A stretch of 64,000 nt of DNA from RYN-230 sp963717125 (GCA_963717125.1 CAVQVG010000017.1:558001-622000); one strand, 5' to 3'. Positions 28,601-43,600 are shown, numbered from the stretch's first letter. Numbers and translations: made by a program. The notes: a model not told the origin generated them from the sequence alone.

Positions 28601-31600
28601 CGTCTGCGGCCTGTTCGCCGAAGTCCTCGGGCTGGAGCGGGTCGGCGCCGAAGACAGTTTCTTCGAGCTGGGCGGGGACTCGCTGCTCGCCATGCGGCTG
28701 ATCGCCCGGGTCCGCGCCGTACTGGACGCCGAGATCCCGATCCGGGGGCTGTTCACCGCTACCCCGGCCGGTATCGCGCAGCTGGCCGAATCCCGCAGCA
28801 CAGCGCGCGCCGCGCTGGTGCCCGCCACTCGGCCTGTGGTCGTGCCGTTGTCGTTCGGGCAGCAGCGGATGTGGTTCCTCAACCAGCTGGATGTCACCTC
28901 AGCCGCCTACAACATCCCGCTCGCGCTGCGGCTGACCGGGCAGCTGAACACAGCCGCTCTGCAGGCCGCGCTCGGCGACGTCGCCGACCGGCACGAGAGC
29001 CTGCGCACGGTCTTCCCCGAGACCGCCGGGACACCCCGGCAGGAGATCCGCACCGGCGCGGCCGGGCGGCCCGCCCTTGCCATCCGCCAGGCAACTGAAG
29101 CTGACCTGGCCGGACTGCTGGCGGAAGAAGCCGGCCAAGGGTTTGACCTGCGTGCCGGCCTGCCCTGGCGCGCGCTGCTGCTGGCGGTGTCGCCGTCGGA
29201 GCAGGTGCTGATGATCGTGATGCATCACATCGCCGGTGACGGCTGGTCGATGGGCGTGCTGGCCCGCGACCTGAGCACCGCCTACGCCGCCCGGTGCGCC
29301 GGGCAGCTCCCGGGCTGGGCGCCCTTGTCCGCGCAATACGCCGACTACGCCATCTGGCAGCGCGAGGCGCTCGGCTCGGCAGACGACCCGGACAGTCCGG
29401 CCGCGGTGCAGTTGGCCTACTGGCGGCAGGCACTGGCCGGAATCCCGGACGAGACGCCGCTGCCCGCCGACCGGCCGCGCCCCGCGGAGTTCTCGCACCG
29501 CGGTGGGCTGGTCGAGGTGGGGGTCGATGCGGAGGTGCATGCCGGGCTGGTGGAGGTGGCCCGGGATGGGCGGGCGACGTTGTTCATGGTGGTGCAGGCC
29601 GGGCTGGCCGTGCTGCTGTCCCGGCATGGCGCGGGTGTGGATGTGCCGGTGGGCACGGTGGTGGCTGGGCGTGGTGATGCGGCCCTGGATGAGCTGGTCG
29701 GGTTCTTCGTCAACACCCTGGTGCTGCGCACCGACCTGTCCGGCGACCCCACCTTCGCCGAGCTGGTCACCCGGGTCCGCGAAGCCGACCTGGCCGCCTA
29801 CGCCCACCAGGACCTCCCGTTCGAACACCTCGTGGAAGCCCTCAGCCCCGCACGATCCCTGGCCAGGCACCCCCTGTTCCAGGTCATGCTCACCTTCCAG
29901 ATCGCGCAGGATGAAGCGGAATGGCAGCTGCCTGGCCTGTCCGTGAGGCCAACCCGGTCTGAGACCGATACCGCCAGAGTTGATATTTCGGCCAGCCTGG
30001 CTGAGCGCCGGACCGACGATGGAGCACCAGCGGGCATTGAGGGTGCGCTGCTGTATTCGGCGGACTTGTTTGACCGGGGCACGGCGGAGGCGCTGGCGGC
30101 CCGGCTGGCTGGGGTGCTGGGTCAGGTGGCCGCGGACCCGGGTCTGCGGGTCAGCCAGGTGGGTGTGCTCAGTGCGGCTGAGCGCCGGCAGGTCGTGGCT
30201 GGGTGGAACGACACCGCCGCGGAGCTGGCGGGGCTGACGCTGGGTGAGCTGGTCGCGGCGCAGGCGGCCCGGACCCCAGACGCCCCAGCGGTCATCTGCG
30301 GCGAGGTGACCTGGTCGTACGCCGAGCTCGAGGCGGCGTCGGGGCGGATCGCGGCCCACCTGTCCGGGCTCGGTGCGGGCCCGGAGGACGTCGTGGCTAT
30401 AGCCATGCCACGGTCGGCGGACATGGTCGCCGCCGTGCTCGGTGTGGCCAAGACGGGCGCGGCGTACCTGCCGGTGGATCCGGGGTACCCGGCCGAGCGG
30501 GTCGCCTTCATGCTCACCGACGCCCAGCCCACCCTGATCCTGTGCACCACGGAAACGGCGGGACTGCTCGGCGGCGCCGCTGGTGATGGTGTGGTGCGGG
30601 TGGTGCTGGATGACCCGGCTACGGCGGCGGCGATCGCGGCGTGTGCGCCAGACGCGCTGGGTGTGCGGGCGAGTGTGGATGGCGCGGCGTATGTGATCTA
30701 CACGTCGGGGTCGACTGGGGTGCCGAAGGGTGTGGTGGTCTCGCACCGGGGCCTGGCTGGTCTGGTATCGAGTCAGGCGGAGCGGTTCGGGGTGGGTGCG
30801 GGGTCGCGGGTGCTGCAGTTCGCCTCGCTCAGTTTCGACGCCGCGGTGTCGGAGCTGGCGGTGACGCTGGCCTCGGGGGCGGCGCTGGTCGTCCCCGGGC
30901 CGGGGCAGCTGCCGCCGGCCGGGTCGCTGGCCGAGGTGGTAGCGGCGGGGCAAGTGACGCACCTGACGGTGCCACCGTCGGTGCTGGCCACGGTGGAAGA
31001 CGCGTTGCCGGGGTCGGTGCGCACGGTGGTGGTGGCGGGGGAGGCGTGCCCGGTGCCGCTGGCCGCGGAGTGGGCGCGGCACCACCGGGTGATCAACGCG
31101 TATGGGCCGACCGAGGTGACGGTCTGCGCCAGCATGAGCCAGCCGCTCCACCCGGACGCCGTCCTCGTGCCAGCCGGCCAGCCGATAACTAACACGCAGG
31201 TGTTCGTGCTGGACGCCGCGCTGGCCGCGGTCCCGCCGGGAGTGACCGGGGAGCTGTATGTCGCCGGGGCCGGTCTGGCGCGGGGCTATCTGGGCCGGGC
31301 CGGGCTGACCGCGGAGCGGTTCGTGGCGTGCCCGTTCGGGGCGGCCGGGGCGCGGATGTACCGGACCGGTGACCTGGCCCGCTGGACAGGGGACGGAGAG
31401 CTGGTGTTCGCCGGGCGGGCCGATGAGCAGGTCAAGATCCGCGGGTTCCGCATCGAGCCCGCCGAAATCGAAGCCGTCCTGGCCGCCCACCCGGCGGTGG
31501 CGCAGGCCGCGGTCATCGCGCGGGAGGACCAGCCGGGCCAGCAGCGGCTGGTCGGCTACGTAGTCCCGAGTGTGAGTGCGGTGGATGTCCAGGCGCTGCG

Positions 31601-34600
31601 GGCGTTCGCGGCCGGGCGGCTGCCCGACCACATGGTCCCGTCCGCTGTAGTGGTGCTGGAGTCGCTGCCGGTGACGGTGAACGGCAAGCTGGACCGGGCC
31701 GCGCTGCCCGCGCCGGAGTTCGGCGGGGTGGTGATCAGCCGGGAGCCGCGGACCGCGGCGGAACAGATCGTGTGCGGGCTGTTCGCCGAGATCCTCGGCC
31801 TGGAACGGGCCGGTGCGGAGGACAGTTTCTTCGAGCTGGGCGGGGACTCGCTGCTCGCCATGCGGCTGATCGCCCGGGTCCGCGCCGTCCTCGACGTCGA
31901 GATCGGCATCGGGGATCTGTTCACTGCGCCGTCGCCCGCCGCGATCGTCGAGCTGGCCGAGGCCGGTGCTGGTGCGCCGAGGATGCCGCTCGTGCCCGCC
32001 GCGCGGCCCGAGCCGGTGCCGCTGTCGTTCGGGCAGCAGCGGATGTGGTTCCTCAACCGGCTGGAAGGCGCCGCGGCGGTCTACAACATGCCGCTCGCCC
32101 TGCGGCTGACCGGGCACCTCGATGCGGCCGCGCTGCAGGCCGCGCTCGCGGATGTCGCGGACCGGCATGAGAGCCTGCGCACCATCTTCCCCGAGAGTGG
32201 CGGAACACCCCGGCAGGAAATCCTGGACGGCCCGGCCGGGCGGCCCACCCTGGTGATCCACGAGGCGGCCGAGGCTGACTTGCCCGGCTTGCTCGCGGAA
32301 GAGGCAGAGCACGGGTTTGACCTGCGCAGTGATCTGCCATTGCGGGCGGCACTGTGGACGGTCTCGCCCGCGGAACACGTGCTGATGATCGTGATGCATC
32401 ACATCGCGGGTGATGGCTGGTCGATGGGCGTGCTGGCGCGGGACTTGGGCACCGCGTATGCCGCGCGGTGTACCAGGCGGGTGCCGGGGTGGGCGGCGCT
32501 GCCAGTGCAGTACGCGGACTACTCGATCTGGCAGCGGGACGTGCTCGGCTCGGAGGAGGACCCGGCCAGCCCGGCGGCGGTGCAGCTGGGGTACTGGCGG
32601 CAGGCGCTGGCCGGGATCCCGGAGGAGATCGCGCTGCCCGCTGACCGGCCCCGGCCGGCCACCGCGTCTTACCGGGGTGGCCTCGTCGAAATGCAGGTCG
32701 GCGCCGAAGTCCACGCTGGGCTGATCGAGGCCGCCCGGGCCGGGCGGGCGACGTTGTTCATGGCGGTGCAGGCCGCGCTGGCCGTGCTGCTGTCGCGCCA
32801 CGGCGGCGGCGACGATGTCCCGGTCGGCACCTCCATCGCCGGGCGTGGCGATGCGGCCCTGGATGACCTGGTCGGGTTCTTCCTGAACACGCTGGTGCTG
32901 CGCACCGACCTGTCGGGTGACCCGACGTTCGCCGAGCTGGTGGCCCGGGTCCGGGAGACCGACCTGGCCGCCTACGCGCATCAGGACCTGCCGTTCGAGC
33001 ACCTGGTGGAAACGCTCAGCCCAGCTCGGACACTGGCCAAACATCCGCTCTTCCAGGTCATGCTGACGTTCCAGAACATCCCCCAGGACCAGCAGGCCAC
33101 CTGGGCACTGACCGGGCTGTCCGCGCATCAGATCTCACCCGGGACCGGACCCGTGAAGATGGACCTGGCGGTCACGCTGTGGGAGCGCCGGGATGCCGGC
33201 GGGGCGCCGACGGGTCTTGAGGGCGGTATCCAGTTTTCGAGTGACCTGTTCGACCGGTGCACGGTGGAGGGGCTGGCGGCGCGGCTGGCTGGGGTCCTGG
33301 GTCAGGTGGCCGCGGATCCGGGTCTGCGGGTCAGCCAGGTGCAGGTGCTCAGCCCAGCTGAACGCCGGCAAGTCGTGCGGGACTGGAATGACACCGCGAC
33401 CGAGCTGGCGGGGCTGACGCTGGGTGAGCTGGTCGCGGCCCAGGCGGCCCGGACCCCGGACGCACCCGCCGTCGTCTGCGGGGACATGACCTGGTCCTAC
33501 GCCGAACTGGAGGCGGCGTCGGGGCGGATCGCCGGGTATCTGGCTGGGCTCGGTGCGGGCCCGGAGCAAGTCGTCGCGGTGGCCCTGCCCCGGTCGGCGG
33601 ACATGGTCGCCGCCGTCCTCGGCGTGGCCAAGACGGGCGCGGCGTACCTGCCGGTGGATCCGGGGTACCCGGCGGAGCGGATTGGTTTCATGCTGACCGA
33701 CGCCCAGCCCACCCTGATCCTGTGCACGACGGCAACGGCGGGGCTGCTCGGCGGCGCCGCTGGTGATGGCGCGGTGCGGGTGGTGCTGGATGACCCGGCC
33801 ACGGCGGCGGCGATCGCGGCGTGCGCGCCAGACGCGCTGGGTGTGCGGGGGTGTGTGGATGGCGCGGCGTATGTGATCTACACCTCCGGGTCAACCGGGG
33901 TCCCCAAGGGTGTGGTCGTGTCGCACCGGGGCCTGGCCGGGCTGGTATCGAGTCAGGCGGAGCGGTTCGGGGTGGGTGCGGGGTCGCGGGTGCTGCAGTT
34001 CGCCTCGCTCAGTTTCGACGCCGCTGTCTCCGAGCTGGCGGTGACGCTGGGTTCGGGGGCGGCGCTGGTCGTGCCCGGGCCGGGGCAGCTGCCGCTGGCC
34101 GACACGGTAGCGGCGGGAGGGGTGACCCACCTGACGGTGCCGCCGTCGGTGCTGGCCACGGTCGAGGAATCCCTGCCGAAGACGGTGCGCACGGTGGTGG
34201 TGGCGGGGGAGGCGTGCCCGCCGGGCCTGGCGGCCCGCTGGGCGCGGGACCACCGGGTGATCAACGCGTATGGGCCGACCGAGGTGACGGTCTGCGCCAG
34301 CATGAGCCAGCCGCTGGACCCGGACGCTGTCCTCGTGCCGGCCGGGCGGCCGGTGGCCAACGCCCAGGTCTATGTGCTGGACGCCGCGCTTTCCCCGGTG
34401 CCGCCGGGGGTGACCGGGGAGCTGTATGTCGCCGGGTCCGGGCTGGCGCGTGGGTATCTGGGGCGGGCCGGGCTGACCGGGGAGCGGTTTGTGGCGTGCC
34501 CGTTCGGGGCGGCGGGTACCCGAATGTACCGGACGGGTGACCTGGCCCGCTGGACAGGGGACGGGGAGCTGGTGTTCGCCGGGCGGGCCGATGAGCAGGT

Positions 34601-37600
34601 GAAGATCCGCGGGTTCCGGATCGAGCCCGCCGAGATCGAGACCGTCCTGACCGCCCACCCCACCGTCGCGCAAGCCGCGGTCATCGCCCGGGAGGACCAG
34701 CCCGGCCAGCAGCGGCTGGTCGGCTACGTGGTACCTGCCGCCGGTCTGGTGGACGTACCAGCGTTGCGTGAGTTCGTGGCCGCGCGGCTGCCCGATCACA
34801 TGGTCCCATCCGCCATGGTGGTGCTGGAGGAGCTGCCGGTCACGGTCAACGGGAAGCTGGACCGGGGTGCGCTGCCGGCACCGGAGTTCGGCGGCCTGGT
34901 GGTCAGCCGGGAGCCGCGCACCCCGGCGGAACAGATCGTCTGCGGCCTGTTCGCCGAGGTCCTCGGGCTGGAGCGGGTGGGTGCGGAGGACAGTTTCTTC
35001 GAGCTGGGCGGGGACTCGCTGCTGGCCATGCGGCTGATCGCCCGGGTCCGCGCCGTACTGGACGCGGAGATCCCGATCCGTGACCTGTTCACCAGCCCGT
35101 CCCCGGCTGCGGTCGTCCAGCTGGCCGAATCCGGTGCTGGACCGCGAATGGCACTGTTGCCGGTACCCCGGCCCGAGGTTGTGCCGCTGTCGTTCGGGCA
35201 GCAGCGGATGTGGTTCCTCAATCAGCTGCAAGGCGCCGGCGCGGTCTACAACATGCCGCTGGCGCTGCGGCTGACCGGGGACCTCGATGCCGAGGCGCTG
35301 GAGGCGGCCCTGGGCGATGTCGCCGATCGGCACGAGAGCCTGCGCACGATCTTCCCCGAGACCGGCGGCACGCCCCGGCAGGAGATCCTGGCCGGCCCGG
35401 CCGGGCGGCCCGCGCTGGCCGTGTGCCAGGCCGCGGACGACGACCTGCCCGACCTCCTCGCCGAAGAGGCCGCCCGGGGGTTTGACCTGCGCACCGAGCT
35501 GCCCTGGCGGGCGGCGCTCTGGACGGTCTCGCCATCCGAGCACGTGCTGATGATCGTCATGCACCACATCGCCGGAGACGGCTGGTCGATGGGCGTGCTC
35601 GCCCGCGACCTGGGCGGCGCCTACGCCACCCGCTCCACCGGCCAAGCCCCGCACTGGGCGCCGCTGCCGGTGCAATACGCCGACTACGCCATCTGGCAGC
35701 GCAACGTCCTCGGCTCCGAGGACGACCCGGACAGCCCGGCCGCCGTCCAGCTGGCGTACTGGCGGCAGGCACTGGCCGGGATCCCGGACGAGCTGCCGCT
35801 ACCCACCGACCGGCCGCGCCCGGCGGCCGGGTCGCACCGGGGCGGCCTGGCCGAGGTACGGATCGGTGCGGACGTGCATGCCGGGCTGGTGGATGCCGCC
35901 CGGGCCGGGGGGGCGACGTTGTTCATGGTGGTGCAGGCCGCGCTGGCGGTGCTGCTGTCGCGGCACGGCGGCGGCGACGACATCCCGGTCGGCACCTCCA
36001 TCGCCGGCCGTGGCGATGCGGCCCTGGACGACCTGGTCGGGTTCTTCCTGAACACCCTGGTGCTGCGCACCGACCTGTCAGGTGACCCCACGTTCACCGA
36101 ACTGGTGGCCCGGGTCCGGGAGACCGACCTGGCCGCCTACGCCCACCAGGACCTCCCGTTCGAGCACCTGGTGGAAGCGCTCAGCCCGGCCCGGTCCCTC
36201 GGCCGCAACCCGCTCTACCAGGTCATGCTCACCTTCCAGAACATCCCCCAAGGCAAGCAGGCCACCTGGGACCTGCCCGGCCTGCGCGCGACCACGGTTG
36301 GCACCGAGATCGGTGTGGCCCGGTTCGACCTGGTCTTCACATTGCGAGAGCGGCGGGACGCTGCTGGTGCACCAGCCGGCATCGAAGGTGCGGTCCTCTA
36401 CTCGGCTGACTTGTTCGACGGCGGAACCGTGCGGGCGCTGGCCAGCCGGCTAACCGCGGTGCTGGGCCAGCTGGCAACAGACCCCGGCCTGCGGGTCAGC
36501 CAGGTGGACGTGCTCAGCCTGGCCGAACGTCGTCAGATTGTGCACGAGTGGAACGACACCACGACGCCGGTCCCAGCGCTGCCCCTGGGTGAGCTGCTCA
36601 CGGCCCAGGCCGCCCGGACCCCGGACGCCCCAGCCGTGCAGTACGGGGACGTGGCCTGGTCGTATCGCGAGCTGGACGCGGCCTCGAACCGGATCGCCGG
36701 GTACCTGACCGGGCTGGGCGCCGGCCCGGAAACCATCGTGGCCGTGGCCCTGCCGCGGTCGGCGGACATGGTGGCCGCCCTGCTCGGCGTCGTCAAGGCG
36801 GGCGCCGCGTACCTGCCGGTCGACCCCGGTTACCCGGCTGAGCGAATCGGCTTCATGCTGGCTGACGCCCGCCCGGCCGCCGTGCTCTGCACCTCCGCCA
36901 CCGCCGCGCTGCTGGGACATGCTTCCGCCGACAGCACCGGTGCCGACGCGGACGCTGCTGGCGTGCTGCCGGTGCGGCTGGATGACCCGGCCATCGCGGC
37001 CGCTATCGCGGCATGCCCGGACACCGGGCCGACCGCTGGCCGGGGAGCGGCGTTGCGCCCGGAACATCCCGCGTACGTGATCTACACCTCCGGATCCACC
37101 GGAGTCCCCAAGGGAGTGGTGGTCTCGCATGGCGCGGTGGTGAACTATGCGCTGCGCAGCGTGGACGCTTATCCCGGGTTGCGCGGCCGCACGCTGCTGC
37201 ACGCCTCGGTCTCGTTCGATGCCGTGGTGACGCCCCTGTACGGTGCGCTGCTGTCCGGCGGATGCGTGCACGTGGCCGCACTGGATGATCTTCCCCGGTC
37301 AGCGGACCCGGCGGCCTACACGTTCCTGAAGATCACTCCCGGCCTGCTGCCGGTGCTGTCTGCCCTGCCCGGCGACTACACGCCGACGGTAGAGCTCATG
37401 CTGGGCGGCGAATCGGTGCAGAGCCACGTCGTCCAGGAATGGCGGGACCGCCATCCGGGCGTTGCTGTGCTGAGCCACTACGGCCCGACGGAAACCACCG
37501 TTGGCAGCACCGATAAGCGCATCCAGCCCAACGCTCCCATCGCGCACGGGCTACTCCCCATCGGACGGCCTATCTGGAACACGCAGGTTTTCGTGCTGGA

Positions 37601-40600
37601 TGGCTCGCTGGCCCCGGTGCCGCCCGGGGTCACGGGCGAGCTGTACATCGCGGGGGCGGGCCTGGCCCGGGGTTATCTGGGGCGCGCCGGGCTGACCGGG
37701 GAGCGGTTCGTCGCCTGCCCGTTCGGGTCAGCCGGTGCCCGCATGTACCGGACCGGTGACCTGGCCCGCTGGAGCTCCGGTGGGGAGCTGGTGTTCGCCG
37801 GGCGGGCGGACAAGCAGGTGAAGATCCGCGGGTTCCGGATCGAGCCCGGTGAGATCGAAGCCGTGCTGGTCGCGCACCCGGCGGTGGCGCAGGCGGCGGT
37901 GCTCGCGCGGGAGGATCAGCCCGGGGAGCGGCGTCTCGTGGGGTATGTCGTTCCGGCGGCCGGCTGGCCAGACATCCAGGCGTTGCGGGCGTTCGTGGCG
38001 GGACGGTTGCCGGAGTACATGGTGCCCGCCGCTCTGGTGGTGCTGGATGCGCTGCCGGTGACGGTGAACGGGAAGCTGGACCGGGCCGCGCTGCCCGCGC
38101 CCGAGTTCGGCGCGATAACGATCAGCCGCGAGCCGCGGACCCCCGCGGAGGAGATCGTCTGCGGCCTGTTCGCCGAGGTGCTCGGGCTGGAGCGGGTCGG
38201 CGCTGAGGACAGTTTCTTCGAGCTGGGTGGGGACTCACTCCTGGCCATGCGGCTGATCGCCCGGGTCCGCGCGGTGCTGGACGCTGACGTGCCCATCCGT
38301 TCCCTGTTCAGCGAGCCGTCGCCGGCTGGGGTTGCCCGGCTGGCCGACGACAGCCGGCCGGAGCGGGCCGGATCCGCTGCTAGGTCGCAGCTCGCCCTGG
38401 CCCCGGCGCTGCGACCGGACATGGTGCCGTTGTCGTTCGGGCAGCAGCGGATGTGGTTCCTCAACCAGCTGGACGTCACCTCGGCCGCGTACAACATCCC
38501 GCTCGCGTTGCGGCTGACCGGGGACCTGGATGTGGTCGCGCTGGAAGCGGCGCTCGGCGATGTGGCCAACCGGCATGAGAGCCTGCGCACGGTCTTCCCC
38601 GAGACCGGCGGCACGCCTCGCCAGGAAGTCCTCGGCAGCCCCGGGGGCCGGGCCGCGCTGATGCAGGGCGAAGCAGCCGAAACTGACCTGCCCGAGCTGC
38701 TGGCCGCCGAGGCTGGCCGGGGATTTGACCTGCGCAGTGAGCTGCCCTGGCGGGTGGCACTGTGGGCGGTCTCGCCGTCCGAGCGCGTGCTGATGATCGT
38801 GATGCATCACATCGCCGGTGACGGCTGGTCGATGGGCGTGCTGGCCCGCGACCTCGGCACCGCCTACGCCGCCCGGTGCGGCGGGCACGCGCCGGGGTGG
38901 ACGCCGCTGCCGGTGCAGTACGCCGACTACGCCATCTGGCAGCGCGACGTGCTCGGCTCGGCAGACGACCCGGACAGCCCGGCCGCGGTGCAGCTGGCCT
39001 ACTGGCGGCAGGCACTGGCCGGGATCCCCGAAGAGCTGGCGCTGCCGGCCGACCGGCCGCGCCCGGCCGAGTTCTCGCACCGGGGGGGTCTGGTCGATGT
39101 GCGGGTGGGCGCGGACGTCCATGCCGGGCTGGTGGAGATGGCCCGTTCTGGGCGGGCGACGTTGTTCATGGTGGTGCAGGCCGCGCTGGCCGTGCTGCTG
39201 TCCCGGCATGGCGCGGGTGTGGATGTGCCGGTGGGCACGGTGGTGGCCGGCCGCGGTGATGCGGCGCTGGATGACCTGGTCGGCTTCTTCGTCAACACCC
39301 TGGTGCTGCGCACCGACCTGTCCGGCGACCCCACCTTCGCCGAGCTGGTCACCCGGGTCCGCGAGACCGACCTGGCCGCCTACGCCCATCAGGACCTGCC
39401 GTTCGAGCACCTCGTCGAGGACCTCACCCCAGTTCGCTCACTGGGCCGCAACCCGCTCTATCAGGTGATGCTCACGTTCCAGAACATCCCTGAAGCGCAG
39501 CGGGCGGTCTGGCAATTGACCGGGCTGTCAGCTAGTCCCGTTCAGCCAGGAACGGGCGTTCCGAAGCTGGATCTGTCCATGACCATGTGGGAGCGCCGCG
39601 CCGATGATGGGAGCGCCGCCGGTCTCGAGGGTGGGATCCAGTTCTCGGGTGATCTGTTTGACCGGGCGACGGTCGAGGCGCTGGCGGCCCGGCTGGTCAG
39701 GCTGCTGGGCCGGGTGGCCGCGGATCCCGAGGTGCGGGTCAGCCACGTGGACGTGCTCAGCCCGGCCGAGCGGCGGCAGGTGGTGGCCGGGTGGAACGAC
39801 ACCGCGGTACCGGTGCCGGAGGTGGGACCCGGTGAATTGCTCGCGGCGGCGGCCGCGCGGACGCCGGACGCGGTGGCGGTGGTGTCCGGGGATGTGGCCT
39901 GGTCGTATGCGGAGCTGGACGCGGCGGCGAACCGGGTGGCGTGGGCGCTGATCGGCGCGGGCGTCGTCCGCGGGGACTGCGTGGGCGTGGCGATGGGCCG
40001 GTCGGCGGAGCTGGTGGCTGTGCTGGCCGGTGTGCTGAAGGCGGGCGCGGCGTATGTGCCGGTGGACGCGGCCTGGCCGGCCGAGCGGGCGCGGCTGGTC
40101 CTGGCGCAGACAGACCTGCGGGTGCTGGTGGCTGGGCGGGCCCTGCTGGACGGGGATGGCGGGCTGGCCGGGGCGGCCGCCGGGCTGGATGTGCTAACCG
40201 CGGAGGAGATCCTGGCGGCTGGGGATGACCGTGATCCCCAGGTGACCGTACGGGCCGGTGATGTGGCGTACGTGATGTACACCTCGGGGTCGACCGGGGT
40301 ACCCAAGGGGGTGGCAGTCACCCACGCGGGCGTGGCCGTGCTGGCCGGGGACGGCTGTTGGGCTCCGGCCGATGGTGCGGCCGCTGGTCCGGGGATGGCG
40401 ATGCTGGCGCACGCGCCGTTCGCGTTCGACGCCTCGACGATGGAGCTGTGGATTCCGTTGCTGCGCGGCGGCCGGGTGTTGGTCGCCCCTGCGGGTGACG
40501 TGGACGCCGCGCTGATCCGCGGGCTGGCGGGCCGGGGCGCGGTGAACGTGGTGCATGTGACCGCGGGGTTGTTCCGGGTGCTGGCGGAGGAGTCGCCGGG

Positions 40601-43600
40601 GTGTTTCGCCGGGCTGGCTGAGGTGTGGACCGGCGGGGACGTGGTGCCCGCGGCGGCCGTAGCCCGGGTCCGGGCGGCCTGCCCTGGCCTGCTGATCCGG
40701 CATATATACGGGCCGACCGAAGTCACCGTCTGCGCGGCGGTCTATCAGCTGCCGGCCGGGCAGGTCGCGCCGGTGGCGCTGCCGGTCGGCCGGCCGCGGG
40801 ACAACACTCAGGTGTTCGTGCTGGACGGCTCGCTCAGCCCGGTGCCGCCCGGCGTGACCGGGGAACTGTACGTGGCCGGCGCTGGCCTGGCCCGGGGCTA
40901 CCTGGGCCGCCCCGCACTGACCGGGGAGCGGTTCGTGGCCTGCCCGTTCGGCCCAGCTGGGGGGCCGATGTACCGCACCGGCGACCTGGCCCGCTGGACG
41001 TTGGGCGGCGAGCTGGTGTTCGCCGGGCGGGCGGATGAACAAGTCAAGATCCGCGGATTCCGGGTCGAGCCCGGCGAGATCGAGGCGGCCCTGGCCACCC
41101 ACCCGGCCGTGGGGCAGGCCGCGGTCATCGCCCGCGAAGACCAGCCCGGCCAGAAACGGCTGGTCGGTTACGTGGTCCCCGCCAGCACCAACGGCGCCGA
41201 GTCGGGGGCTGTGCGGGTCGGCGGAAACGGCCACTCCGCTCCCGTGGACATCCAGGCCCTGCGCGAGCATGTGGCGGGGCGACTGCCGGAGTACATGGTG
41301 CCCGCCGCGGTGGTGGTGCTGGAGGCGCTGCCGGTCACGGTCAACGGCAAGCTGGACCGGGCGGCGCTGCCCGCGCCGGAGTTCAGCGGCCTGGCGGTCA
41401 GCCGGGAGCCGCGGACCGCGGCGGAGGAGATCGTCTGCGGCCTGTTCGCCGAAGTCCTCGGCCTGGAACGGGCCGGTGCCGACGACAGCTTCTTCGAGCT
41501 GGGCGGGGACTCGCTGCTCGCCATGCGGCTGATCGCCCGGGTCCGCGCCGTCCTCGACGCGGAGATCGGCATCGGGGACCTGTTCACCGCGCCCTCACCA
41601 GCCGAGATGGCGGAACTGGCCGGGAGCAGCACCGTGCCGCGGATGGCGCTGGCGGCGGCCCTGCGACCCGTGGTGCTGCCGTTGTCGTTCGGCCAGCAGC
41701 GGATGTGGTTCCTGAACCGGCTGGAAGGCGCGGGTGGCGTCTACAACCTCCCGTTGGCCATGCGGCTGACCGGGCACCTGAACGTGGCTGCGCTGGAGGC
41801 GGCGCTGGGCGATGTCGCGGACCGGCACGAGAGCCTGCGCACCATCTTCCCGGAGACCGCGGGCACGCCCCGCCAGGAGATCCTGGACGGCCCGGCCGGG
41901 CGGCCCGCTCTGGTCATTCGCGAGGTTGCCGAGCAGGACGTGCCCAGGACGCTGGCCGCTGAAGCCGGGCACGGCTTCGACCTGCGGAGTGACCTGCCCT
42001 GGCGGCCCGTCCTGCTGACGGTCTCGCGGTCTGAGCAGGTGCTGATGATCGTGATGCATCACATCGCGGGTGATGGCTGGTCGATGGGCGTGCTGGCCCG
42101 CGATCTGGGCACCGCCTACGCGGCGCGGTGCGCGGGTCAGGTCCCGGGGTGGGCGCCGCTGCCGGTGCAGTACGCCGACTACGCGATCTGGCAGCGTGAG
42201 GTCCTCGGCTCAGAGGACGACCCGGGCAGCCCGGCCGCGGTGCAGCTGGCCTACTGGCGGCAGGCGCTGGCCGGGGTCCCGGAGGAGATCGCGCTGCCGG
42301 CTGACCGGCCCCGGCCGGCGACGGCGTCGCATCGGGGCGGGGCGGTGCAGGTCGGGGTGGGTGCGGAGGTGCACGCCGGCCTGGTGGAGGTGGCCCGGGC
42401 CGGGCGGGCGACGTTGTTCATGGTAGTGCAGGCCGCGCTGGCCGTGCTGCTGTCGCGGCACGGCGGCGGCGACGACATCCCGCTCGGCACGTCGGTGGCC
42501 GGGCGCGGCGACGCGGCGCTGGATGAGCTGGTCGGGTTCTTCCTGAACACGCTGGTGCTGCGGGCTGATCTGTCGGGTGACCCGTCGTTCGCTGAGCTGG
42601 TGGGCCGGGTCCGGGAGGCCGACCTGGGCGCGTATGCGCATCAGGATCTGCCGTTCGAGCATCTGGTGGAGGCGCTGAGCCCGGCCCGGTCGCTGGCCCG
42701 CAACCCGCTGTACCAGGTCATGCTCACCTTCCAGAACATCCCCGAAGACCAGCAGGCCACCTGGGACCTCCCCGGCCTCTCGGCCCGATCGGCGGGCGCT
42801 GATCCGGAGGCGGCCCGGTTCGACCTGGCTGTCACCTTGCGCGAGCGCCGGAAGGCCGATGGCGGCTCGGCCGGGATCGAGGGCGCGATCCTGTATTCGG
42901 CGGACTTGTTCGACCGGGCGACGGTCGAGGCCCTGGCGGTGCGGCTGGCTGGGGTGCTGGGTCAGGTGGCGGCGGATCCGGGGGTGCGGGTCAGCCAGGT
43001 GCAGGTGCTCAGCCCAGCTGAACGCCGGCAGGTCGTGCGGGACTGGAATGACACCGCGACCGAGCTGGCGGGGCTGACGCTGGGTGAGCTGGTCGCGGCG
43101 CAGGCGGCCCGGACGCCGGACGCACCCGCCGTCGTGTGCGGGGAGGTGACCTGGTCGTATGCGGAGCTGGGGGCGGCGTCGGGGCGGATCGCCGGGTATC
43201 TGGCCGGGCTCGGTGCGGGCCCGGAACGGGTGGTCGCCGTAGCGGTGCCGCGGTCGGCGGACATGGTCGCTGCTGTCCTCGGTGTGGCTAAGACGGGTGC
43301 GGCGTATCTGCCGGTGGATCCGGGGTACCCGGCGGAGCGGATTGGTTTCATGCTGACCGATGCCAGGCCCACCTTGATCTTGTGCACCAGGGAAACGGCG
43401 GGGCTGTTCGGGGATGCCGCCGACGGTGTGGTGCGGGTGGTGCTGGATGACCCGGCTACGGCGGCGGCGATCGCGGCGTGCGCGCCGGATGGTCTGGGTG
43501 TGCGGGGGTGTGTGGATGGCGCGGCGTATGTGATTTACACGTCGGGGTCGACGGGGGTGCCGAAGGGTGTGGTGGTCTCGCACCGGGGCCTGGCTGGTCT

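Noticed and set aside
28899..33128. Very long open frame (1409 codons) on the minus strand opposite the NRPS
   Set aside because: Arg/His/Gln/Gly-rich translation without any domain, repeating with the module period. It is a shadow caused by high GC and the coding bias of the plus-strand NRPS.
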